Positions 15,764-22,654 of a DNA stretch of 55,017 nucleotides are shown here, piece by piece (the stretch's first letter is position 1; each line of letters starts with the position of its first letter). This stretch comes from an uncultured Corynebacterium sp. GTDB lineage: Bacteria > Actinomycetota > Actinomycetes > Mycobacteriales > Mycobacteriaceae. The DNA is taken from NCBI GenBank assembly GCA_943908385.1, contig CALTTF010000005.1, positions 1 through 55,017 on the forward strand, read 5' to 3'. Made by a program: the position numbers and the translations under genes. The notes beneath the pieces are model-generated. The model ran no database searches. It was not told the DNA's origin and saw nothing but the letters and a program-made list of their open reading frames with translations.

Positions 15764-17272
15764 CTTTCCGTCCGCGAGCGCAGCGACGAGGTCGTCCACG
15801 CTGTCTGCGCGGTCGAGCAATTCCCCGACGTCGGCGCGCGTGAACTCGTCGACGGCATTCAACGCCACCGTGCGCGGGCCCTGCGCGGTGTCGAATTGGA
15901 TCGCCTGCCAGCTCGACGCGATGACATTCTCGCCGAATTCCGCCGCCACACGGCCGCGGAAATACGCGCGCGAATTCTCCGGCGGATGGGCGGCAGCACG
16001 CGCGATCTCTTCCTCACTCGCCAGTGTCCGCATCCGGCCAGCGCGCACGAGTGCGTGGTACAGCGACTTCGCCGGGTCGATATCCGCGTACTGGAGATCC
16101 ACCGCCTTCAGCTTCGCATCACCCCACGGCACCCCGCGGTCGACATACCCCTTGATCAGCGCGTATTTCGCCGTCCAATCCAGCCGGTCCGCGGTCGACA
16201 GCGGGTCGCGTTCAAGGTCGTCGAGGACCTCGCCCCACAGCTTCAGCACACGCTTATCGACGTCCGACTGCTCCCCTTCCCCACTGCCCGCCATGCGCAG
16301 ATACTCGCGCTGGAGGGCGATGGGGGTGCAGGTGGTGCCGTCGATAAGCGAAAGCTCGTGGGTGAGCGTGAGGTCGCGCGAGACTGCCTTGAGCTCGGCG
16401 ACCGGGTCTGTCAGGCGCAAGTCGCTGAAGTCCGTGCCGGCTTCGATGGCGTCGAGGACGAGCTTCGTCGTGCCGAGCTTGAGGAAATTGGCGTAGTGCG
16501 ACATATTCGCGTCGCCGATGATGACGTGCAGGCGGCCGAATTGCGTCGCGTCCGCATGGGGCTCGTCGCGCGTGTTGATGATGCCGCGGTTGAGCGTCGT
16601 CTCAAGCGAGACTTCCTGGAAGAAATAGTCCGCGCGCTGGGAGATCTGGAATCCGTCCGTCTCCCCTTCCTCCCCGATGCCGACGCGGCCCGCGCCAGCG
16701 AAGATCTGTCGGGTGACGAAGAACGGGATAAGCCCTGCCGCGATGTCCTCGAACGGCGTGTCCCGCGAGTACTGGTAGTTCTCGTGCGAACCGTAGGACG
16801 CGCCCTTGCCGTCGACGTTGTTCTTGTAGAACTTCAGCGGCGGGCACGGGTCGTGACCCTCGAGGACGCTGACGCCCTCGTCGTGGAGCTGCGCGACGCG
16901 CTCCGCCGCTTGGCGCAGCACGAGATCGCCCGCCGCGTCGTAGACCATCGCGCTGTACGCGTCGGCGACCTCCGGCGAGGAATACTCCGGGTGCGCGTGG
17001 TCCACGTAGAACCGCGCCCCGTTGGACGTGACCACATTGGCCACGCCAATCGCGTTCGGCGCCACCACCGGGACTGTCTGGTACCGCTTCAGGTCGAAGC
17101 CGCGGGAATCTTTCAGCGGGTGCTCGTCCTGGTAGTCCCAGCGTGCGCGCGCCGCCGTGTTCATCGCCGCGTACGCCACCACCGCGTGCGTCGAGCTCAC
17201 GATCGGGCTCAATGCCTGGTTATCCGGCGTGGTGATGCCGTATTCCGTCTCGGTGCCCATGAAACGCGTCAT
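15761..17272 (-). CDS. dop: Deamidase/depupylase of Pup, Dop
   Basis: A 503-residue homologue of PafA that deamidates Pup and removes it from substrates. The N-terminal FMGTETEYGI carries the metal-binding Glu; FYVDHAHPEYSSPEVAD and FYKNNVDGKGASYGSHENYQYSR are catalytic segments, and the Dop-specific loop follows the N-terminal block. The ATG sits 8 bases after TAGGCT, near-leaderless; the TAG of that hexamer is the ktrA stop. Two copies of the dispersed 11-mer lie only 87 bases apart in opposite orientation within the gene. Confidence 0.95.
   Translation of the reverse strand: MTRFMGTETEYGITTPDNQALSPIVSSTHAVVAYAAMNTAARARWDYQDEHPLKDSRGFDLKRYQTVPVVAPNAIGVANVVTSNGARFYVDHAHPEYSSPEVADAYSAMVYDAAGDLVLRQAAERVAQLHDEGVSVLEGHDPCPPLKFYKNNVDGKGASYGSHENYQYSRDTPFEDIAAGLIPFFVTRQIFAGAGRVGIGEEGETDGFQISQRADYFFQEVSLETTLNRGIINTRDEPHADATQFGRLHVIIGDANMSHYANFLKLGTTKLVLDAIEAGTDFSDLRLTDPVAELKAVSRDLTLTHELSLIDGTTCTPIALQREYLRMAGSGEGEQSDVDKRVLKLWGEVLDDLERDPLSTADRLDWTAKYALIKGYVDRGVPWGDAKLKAVDLQYADIDPAKSLYHALVRAGRMRTLASEEEIARAAAHPPENSRAYFRGRVAAEFGENVIASSWQAIQFDTAQGPRTVALNAVDEFTRADVGELLDRADSVDDLVAALADGK
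16252..16262 (+). repeat. Dispersed 11-mer (copy 5)
   Basis: In dop, Val-Asp-Lys. Confidence 0.9.
16339..16349 (-). repeat. Dispersed 11-mer (copy 6)
   Basis: In dop, Leu-Ile-Asp; opposite orientation to copy 5, 87 bases away. Confidence 0.9.
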
Positions 17273-17280
17273 GGTTTCCG

Positions 17281-17286
17281 AGCCTA
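17281..17286 (-). promoter_or_regulatory. Near-leaderless -10 (TAGGCT) of dop, overlapping the ktrA stop
   Basis: TAGGCT then 8 bases then ATG; its TAG is the stop codon of ktrA. One base off the 6-7 spacing of the other leaderless genes. Confidence 0.4.
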
Positions 17287-17976
17287 GCGGGTCAGATTCT
17301 CCAGGGCCGCAGGGCTCCCGCCCGCGATGATGATGTCCGACGGGGCGACCACCGTGTCGGGGGTGACCGGGTGAAAGACTCCGTCCGCGCCGCGGACCGC
17401 GATGATCTGCACCCCCTTGTCACGCCACACGGTGTCCAGAGACACACGCTGCTCCGCCAATGCCGCCGGGGCGCTCATGCAGGTGACCGAATAGCCCGGG
17501 GCGATCTCCGCGAACTCCCGGAATTGGCCTCCGAGCAGGTGGGCCACGCGACGCCCGGTGTCGCGCTCCGGGTGCACGACGTGGTGGACGCCCAGCTGCG
17601 TCAAGATGCGCCCGTGTGCCTCCGAATTCGCCTTCGCCCACACATCAGGCACTCCCGCCTCAAGCAGGTTCGAGGCGGTGAGGATCGACGCTTCGAGCTG
17701 GTTTCCCACCGCCAAGACCACGTGCTTGATATCGTCCAGTCCCAGCTGGGCCAGCGCTTCCGGGTCCGTGGCGTCGGCGACGACAGCCTCGGTGAGAAAA
17801 GGCGCAGTTTCGCGCACCGTCTTCGCGTTCGAGTCGACGCCGAGCACCTCGACGCCGTTCGATGTGAGCTCCGAGGCCAGGGAAATGCCGAACCGGCCGA
17901 GACCGACCACCATGACCGGCGCGATGTTCAAGTGGTTGCTGCGCTGCCCCTTCGGCGCGCGGAATGGATTAACCAA
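17284..17976 (-). CDS. ktrA: Potassium uptake regulator KtrA/TrkA family
   Basis: A 230-residue cytosolic protein with a Rossmann RCK_N domain (VMVVGLGRFGISLA, and LGVDSN with the adenine-binding Asp) and a C-terminal RCK_C domain (residues about 150-230). It gates the KtrB ion channel in response to nucleotide. The start is a TTG that overlaps the ktrB stop by 8 bases (TTGGTTAA); the next ATG lies inside the Rossmann motif and is too late. Confidence 0.88.
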   Translation of the reverse strand: MVNPFRAPKGQRSNHLNIAPVMVVGLGRFGISLASELTSNGVEVLGVDSNAKTVRETAPFLTEAVVADATDPEALAQLGLDDIKHVVLAVGNQLEASILTASNLLEAGVPDVWAKANSEAHGRILTQLGVHHVVHPERDTGRRVAHLLGGQFREFAEIAPGYSVTCMSAPAALAEQRVSLDTVWRDKGVQIIAVRGADGVFHPVTPDTVVAPSDIIIAGGSPAALENLTR

Positions 17977-19333
17977 TGAAGGGCCTTTCTTCTGGATAGC
18001 TGAAACGTCGGTTCACAGCGTTCGTGGCGAGGGCCGCGACCAAAGTCACCGGCCCAATGCGTCCGAGATACATGATCAGGCACAAAATCACCTGGGACGG
18101 TCCTGACAGCGACGCCGTGATGCCAGTGGACAGACCAGCGGTGCCGAAAGCCGACAGCACCTCGAAGGTGACCTGGTCCGCAGTGCACCCAGGATCGAGC
18201 ACACGGATCGCCCCGACACCGGCAGCGACGACCGCCACTCCGGCCACTGCGAGTGCCATCGCCTGCCGCACGGCCGATTCCGGCACAGTCCGCTTACCGA
18301 CGGATGTCTCCGCCCGCCCCTTGAATTCCGACGCGACAGCTGCGAGCAGCACCGCCGCAGTGGTCACCTTGATTCCGCCTGCGGTGCCCGCGGACCCGCC
18401 GCCGATAAACATGAGCAGGTCAGTGCCCATCAATGTGATCGGGTGTGAATCGCCGTAGTCGATTGTGTTGAAGCCGGCCGTGCGCGGCGAGGCGCCCGTG
18501 AAGAAAGCGTTGAGCAGCTTCTGCCACACAGGCATTCCGCCGAGCAGACCGTTCCACTCGGACACGGCCACTAAGAACATGCCGGCGAGTAGGAGCACCG
18601 CCGTCGCAATGAATGTGAGCCGCGCAGTCAACGAAATACGCCGCGCCCGGGTCGTGCGGTACCTCACACGATTGACAATCTCCGCCCACACCGGATATCC
18701 GATTCCTCCGCCGATGAGAGCCGCCGCGATAGGTAGGAGAATGAACGCATCGGCCGCAAACGGCACGAGATTCTCACTCTCCGTGCTGAAGCCCGCGTTG
18801 TTGAACGCCGACACCGCGTGGAACGCCCCCTCCCACAGCGCTCTTCCGAACGAGTGGTGGTACCCGAGCGCGAACCGGAGCGTCAGAAACACTGCCACCG
18901 CGGCTTCAGCCGCCACGGTGAACAGCAACGTGAACACCAGCGTCCGCTTGACACCCCCGCTTGTCATCGGACGGCCCTCAGCCGCGCCCGTGCGCCGCGA
19001 CCGCAAACTCACCTTGCCGGTGATCACCATGCCCGACAGCGACGCCAGCGACATGATTCCAAGACCACCCAACTGGATAAGCAGCAGCACCACAGCCTGA
19101 CCGAACGGTGTCCAGTACCTGCCGGTGTCTTCGACGATCAGCCCAGTCAGCGACACGGCGGATGTCGCTGTGAAGAAAGCCGGAAGGAACGGCGTCCACT
19201 GGTCGCCCACCGCCGAGATAGGCAGGGTCAGCAAGAACGTGCCCGCCAGAATCAGCACGAGGAAGCCCACGGCGGTCAGACGCGCCGGGCTGAGTTGCCC
19301 GTCAACGGGCGAATTTTTCACGGGAGCAAACAC
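17969..19333 (-). CDS. ktrB: Potassium (or sodium/potassium) transporter KtrB/TrkH family
   Basis: A four-times-repeated M-P-M ion channel protein, about 454 residues. Each of the four pore loops shows its filter glycine: SLTGLIV, NNAGFSTE, RTAGFNT and GTAGLST. The start is uncertain: the GTG chosen has GGAG a few bases upstream; the frame is open for another 50 residues, which would overlap the divergent ribbon-helix-helix gene. It lies upstream of and overlaps ktrA, giving a two-gene potassium uptake operon. This operon interrupts the usual dop-arc adjacency. Confidence 0.85.
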   Translation of the reverse strand: MFAPVKNSPVDGQLSPARLTAVGFLVLILAGTFLLTLPISAVGDQWTPFLPAFFTATSAVSLTGLIVEDTGRYWTPFGQAVVLLLIQLGGLGIMSLASLSGMVITGKVSLRSRRTGAAEGRPMTSGGVKRTLVFTLLFTVAAEAAVAVFLTLRFALGYHHSFGRALWEGAFHAVSAFNNAGFSTESENLVPFAADAFILLPIAAALIGGGIGYPVWAEIVNRVRYRTTRARRISLTARLTFIATAVLLLAGMFLVAVSEWNGLLGGMPVWQKLLNAFFTGASPRTAGFNTIDYGDSHPITLMGTDLLMFIGGGSAGTAGGIKVTTAAVLLAAVASEFKGRAETSVGKRTVPESAVRQAMALAVAGVAVVAAGVGAIRVLDPGCTADQVTFEVLSAFGTAGLSTGITASLSGPSQVILCLIMYLGRIGPVTLVAALATNAVNRRFSYPEERPFIG

Positions 19334-19424
19334 TACTCCGCTCCAGCTGCCAGCGGAAGAGCTGATGTGGGCTATCCCCTCTCCGTTTCGATGGATCAGG
19401 GTTCCATTGCATCCCAACTTGGGA

Positions 19425-19430
19425 TACATT
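19425..19430 (+). promoter_or_regulatory. Leaderless -10 (TACATT) of the ribbon-helix-helix gene
   Basis: TACATT then 7 bases then ATG. A short inverted repeat (ATCCCAAC/TTGGGAT at 19411-19426) overlaps it and could be the binding site of the encoded protein. Confidence 0.5.
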
Positions 19431-19437
19431 GCGTTAT

Positions 19438-19677
19438 ATGACTTCACCAACCAGGCAAATCTCCCTCCGCATCTCCGAACCACTCGTGAGCGCGATGGAT
19501 GAGGCAGTCAAGTCCGGGCTGGCTAAGAGCCGAGCCGAACTTGTCGACGGCGCGGTTGAGCGTGAACTTCGCCGCCTCATCACCCTGCGCGATCTTGAGA
19601 CAATAGCTGACAATCCCGACCCCGAGATCGACTTCGTCGTCAACGCGGCGAAAGGGCCTGTCCGCTTTGACGATTGA
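19438..19677 (+). CDS. Ribbon-helix-helix DNA-binding protein, antitoxin-like
   Basis: A 79-residue protein with an N-terminal ribbon (TRQISLRISEPLV) and two helices typical of Arc/MetJ/CopG-type repressors and antitoxins (residues about 5-50), followed by an acidic C-terminal tail (DPEIDFVVNAAKG) of the kind that wraps a toxin. No toxin gene follows: the next gene is pdxS on the other strand, 12 bases away. It is either a stand-alone repressor or an orphan antitoxin. Confidence 0.7.
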   Translation: MTSPTRQISLRISEPLVSAMDEAVKSGLAKSRAELVDGAVERELRRLITLRDLETIADNPDPEIDFVVNAAKGPVRFDD

Positions 19678-19689
19678 TGCAGGCGGTCT

Positions 19690-20580
19690 CTACCACCCGC
19701 GCTCGGCGAGACGGTGCGGCGCGGGCAGGTCCGCGACGTTGATGCCCACCATCGCTTCGCCCAGGCCGCGCGAGGCGTCCGCGACTGCGGCGATATCGTC
19801 GTAGTTCTTCGTCGCGGCGACGACGGCGGCAGCGCGCTCAGCGGGCTTTCCGGACTTGAAGATGCCGGAGCCCACGAACACGCCGTCTGCGCCGAGCTGC
19901 ATCATTAGCGCGGCATCCGCCGGAGTGGCCACGCCGCCCGCGACGAACAGAGGCACAGGAAGACGGCCGTATTCCGCGACCCACGCGACCAGCTCGTACG
20001 GCGCCTGCAGTTCCTTCGCCGCAACGTACAGCTCATCGCGGTTGCCGTTCCACAGCGCCTGCAGACCGGCGATTTCAGCGGTGATCGTGCGCAGGTGCTT
20101 CGTCGCCTCGGACACATCGCCCGTGCCAGCCTCGCCCTTGGAGCGGATCATCGCCGCGCCCTCGTTGATCCGTCGCAGCGCCTCACCCAGATTCGTCGCG
20201 CCGCACACGAACGGCGCGTCGAAGGTCCGCTTGTCGATGTGGTTGACATAGTCCGCCGGGCTCAGCACCTCCGACTCGTCCACGTAGTGCACACCGAGGT
20301 ACTGCAGAATCTGCGCCTCCACGGTGTGACCAATGCGTGCTTTCGCCATCACCGGGATGTCCACCGCGGACAGGATCCCCTCGATCAGGTCCGGGTCGGA
20401 CATCCGGGCGACACCGCCCTGTGCGCGGATATCGGCGGGCACGCGCTCGAGCGCCATCACGGCGACAGCGCCGGCATCCGCCGCGATTTTCGCCTGCTCC
20501 GGCGTGACCACATCCATGATCACCCCGCCGCGGAACGAGTCAGTCAATTCAGCCTTGGACATATCAGTTGTAAACGTCAT
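19690..20580 (-). CDS. pdxS: Pyridoxal 5'-phosphate synthase subunit PdxS
   Basis: A 296-residue TIM-barrel lyase that forms PLP from ribose 5-phosphate, glyceraldehyde 3-phosphate and ammonia. Clear family blocks: GGVIMDVVTPEQAKIAADAG, ALERVPADIRAQGGVARMSD, PVMAKARIGH with the second catalytic Lys region, and the phosphate-binding PLFVAGGVATPADAA. The start is ATG at MTFTTDMSKAELTD; an upstream ATG four codons earlier is possible. The glutaminase partner pdxT, normally the next gene, is absent here. Confidence 0.95.
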   Translation of the reverse strand: MTFTTDMSKAELTDSFRGGVIMDVVTPEQAKIAADAGAVAVMALERVPADIRAQGGVARMSDPDLIEGILSAVDIPVMAKARIGHTVEAQILQYLGVHYVDESEVLSPADYVNHIDKRTFDAPFVCGATNLGEALRRINEGAAMIRSKGEAGTGDVSEATKHLRTITAEIAGLQALWNGNRDELYVAAKELQAPYELVAWVAEYGRLPVPLFVAGGVATPADAALMMQLGADGVFVGSGIFKSGKPAERAAAVVAATKNYDDIAAVADASRGLGEAMVGINVADLPAPHRLAERGW

Positions 20581-20652
20581 GCGCACCAGCATCGCGCGCC
20601 GACTGGTAGATTCCAAGGGCCAGCTCTCCGCTATTTCATTGGACCAGTTGCC

Positions 20653-22131
20653 TTGCTTATCGACGTCACCCGCTCCCTCCCCATCCCCCTCACCACCCAA
20701 GTCGCCGCCTCACTCCGGTCCGCTATCGCCTCCGGTTCCCTGCGCCCCGGCGACGAAGTTCCCTCCACCCGCGTTCTCGCCCGCCAGGCAGGGGTGTCCC
20801 GGGGCACCGTCGTCACCGCCTACGACCAGCTGGTCAGTGAAGGCTATCTCGTGGCCACCCAGGGCGCACCGACCCGGGTGAACCCGTCCCTGCCCGCTGC
20901 ACACAATGCCGACCACGACACCGGCGCACCCCGCTCGTCCACGGCCGGGGCAACACACACTTCGCGCGCATCGTGTGCATCGCGAACACCGCAGCCGAGC
21001 CGACCAGCGCCGACGCCTGCACCAACGCACGCTGCGGCTCACCGTCGCCGTAGCGCCCCGATGATCTCGCTTAAGCCGTCCTCGGGCCATGCGGGCGCGA
21101 TCCGGCCGGCGGCGTGGCGCCAGGCATGGCGAGAAGCGGCGGCGGAACCCGGCATCGCGGCGGAGCCCACCGGTCAAGAACAGCTGCGCGAAGCCATCGC
21201 GGAGCATTTGAGGATGGGGCGGGGGTTGAGCGTCGATAAGCGCGATGTGGTCGTGACGGGCGGAACCCGCGAAGGTCTGGTCCTCGTGCTCATGGCGTTG
21301 GCGGACGGGCGGCGCCTCCGCGTCGGCGTGGAGGATCCCGGCCACCCGGGACTGCGCAATGTCGTTCCTCTCACCGGGAATACGACCGTGCCGTGCGCTG
21401 TCGACGATGCGGGTGTGGATGTCGGCTTGTTGCACGACGACCTCGACGTTCTGCTGGTCACCCCGGCGTACCAGTACCCCCTCGGCGCATCCATGCCTGC
21501 CACGCGGCGCCGCGCGCTGCTCGACTGGGCGGCAGCCACCGGCACAGTCATCATCGAGGACGATTTCAACGCCGAACTGCGCTACCGCACCTCCCCCGTC
21601 CCGCCGCTGGCCGCGCTCGGGACTAAAGCGGATGTGGTCACCCTGGGCACCTTCACGACCCTGCTCAACAGGTCCGCCGCCTCCGGGTACGTGGCGGCAT
21701 CAGAACCTCTCGCGGAGAGCATCCGCCGCACACGCCGAGTCATGGGCATGCCGGTCTCCCCCGTCACGCAGCTCGCCGTCGCCCACCTGCTGCGCAACGG
21801 GCATGTGCGGCGCAACACGAAGGCGGTGCACAACCGCCTCGCCAAGCGCCGGGAAGTCGTCGCCGCCGAGATCATCCCGCAGCTCATTCAGCGCGGCGCC
21901 GCGGTGACCGAGATGGCCGAATCCAACGGCGTCGATCTCGCCGTCACCTTCCCCACCCCTACTGCGCGCGACGCCTACACGCGCGAACTGGCGGATAAGG
22001 GCATAGAAAGCGGCCGCCTCGACGCCCTGTGGTCAGGGCGCGACGACGGCCTTATCGTGAGCTTCGCCCACCTCACCGAACCAGACTTCCGCAGAGTTGT
22101 CGAGGTGATGCGAAGCGGCAGCCCCAATTAG
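20653..22131 (+). CDS. pdxR: MocR/GntR-type regulator PdxR, PLP-lysine replaced
   Basis: A 492-residue regulator with an N-terminal GntR winged helix (TTQVAASLRSAIASGSLRPGDEVPSTRVLARQAGVSRGTVVTAYDQL, shown by its landmarks SLRPGDEVPSTR and GVSRGTVV) and a C-terminal type-I aminotransferase domain. PdxR proteins activate pdxST when PLP is low. The active-site region IEDDFNAELRYR is present, but the GTFSK-type motif reads GTFTT: the lysine that would bind PLP is Thr336. The start is tentative, a TTG just before the first 11-mer copy. It is divergent from pdxS with a 72-base gap. Confidence 0.8.
   Translation: MLIDVTRSLPIPLTTQVAASLRSAIASGSLRPGDEVPSTRVLARQAGVSRGTVVTAYDQLVSEGYLVATQGAPTRVNPSLPAAHNADHDTGAPRSSTAGATHTSRASCASRTPQPSRPAPTPAPTHAAAHRRRSAPMISLKPSSGHAGAIRPAAWRQAWREAAAEPGIAAEPTGQEQLREAIAEHLRMGRGLSVDKRDVVVTGGTREGLVLVLMALADGRRLRVGVEDPGHPGLRNVVPLTGNTTVPCAVDDAGVDVGLLHDDLDVLLVTPAYQYPLGASMPATRRRALLDWAAATGTVIIEDDFNAELRYRTSPVPPLAALGTKADVVTLGTFTTLLNRSAASGYVAASEPLAESIRRTRRVMGMPVSPVTQLAVAHLLRNGHVRRNTKAVHNRLAKRREVVAAEIIPQLIQRGAAVTEMAESNGVDLAVTFPTPTARDAYTRELADKGIESGRLDALWSGRDDGLIVSFAHLTEPDFRRVVEVMRSGSPN
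20655..20665 (+). repeat. Dispersed 11-mer (copy 7)
   Basis: At the very start of pdxR, Leu-Ile-Asp. Confidence 0.9.
21231..21241 (-). repeat. Dispersed 11-mer (copy 8)
   Basis: In pdxR, Val-Asp-Lys. Confidence 0.9.
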
Positions 22132-22490
22132 AACGGGAGCTTGAACGGCAGGTTGCCGCCCTGGGACTGCAGGAAGTTGAAGATGCCTGCGAGCAGAGCC
22201 AGGCCTGCGATGCCGCCGAGGACACCACCGAGGATCTTCTTCTGCTTGTCGTCGAGGGAGGAACCTTCGCCGTCCTCGCTGGAACCCTTGCCCTCGCCGT
22301 CGCTGGAGCCGTCCTTGCCCTCGCCCTTGCCCTCACCATCGTTGTTAGAGGACAGGTCGTTCAGGCTGGACTGCTGATTGTCAGGGGCCGGAACATCAAC
22401 GGTGTCCTCAGCGAATGCCTGCGGCGCGACAGCCAGGGATGCGGTCAGCAGACCTGCTGCGACACCGGTGCTAATCTTCGAAAGCTTCAT
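22128..22490 (-). CDS. Small secreted/membrane-anchored protein of unknown function
   Basis: A 120-residue protein with a Sec signal peptide (MKLSKISTGVAAGLLTASLA, cleavage expected after AFA), a Ser/Gly/Glu/Lys-rich linker with GEGKGEGKDGSSDGEG repeats (residues about 50-80), and a C-terminal hydrophobic segment (ILGGVLGGIAGLALLAGIF). AAGGAG sits six bases before the ATG. The stop overlaps the convergent pdxR stop. No family is recognised. The layout suggests an exported protein anchored at its C-terminus. Confidence 0.72.
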   Translation of the reverse strand: MKLSKISTGVAAGLLTASLAVAPQAFAEDTVDVPAPDNQQSSLNDLSSNNDGEGKGEGKDGSSDGEGKGSSEDGEGSSLDDKQKKILGGVLGGIAGLALLAGIFNFLQSQGGNLPFKLPF

Positions 22491-22654
22491 TGCTAACTCC
22501 TTCACGTTTCCCGGATCGATGCCGGGTAGATGTGCAGTTTCTCCGTCGGGGCTATCTAAAGCCGTCGGCTTGCCCAGCAACATTAGGTGGAAGAAACTGT
22601 GTTGTCTACGAATATATCGTTGATTTCCGTGGGAACGCTCTGGCAATTCACTGA

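Noticed and set aside
15575..17287. A 570-codon rightward frame over dop
   Set aside because: Antisense to dop, which matches its family along its whole length; no start signal.
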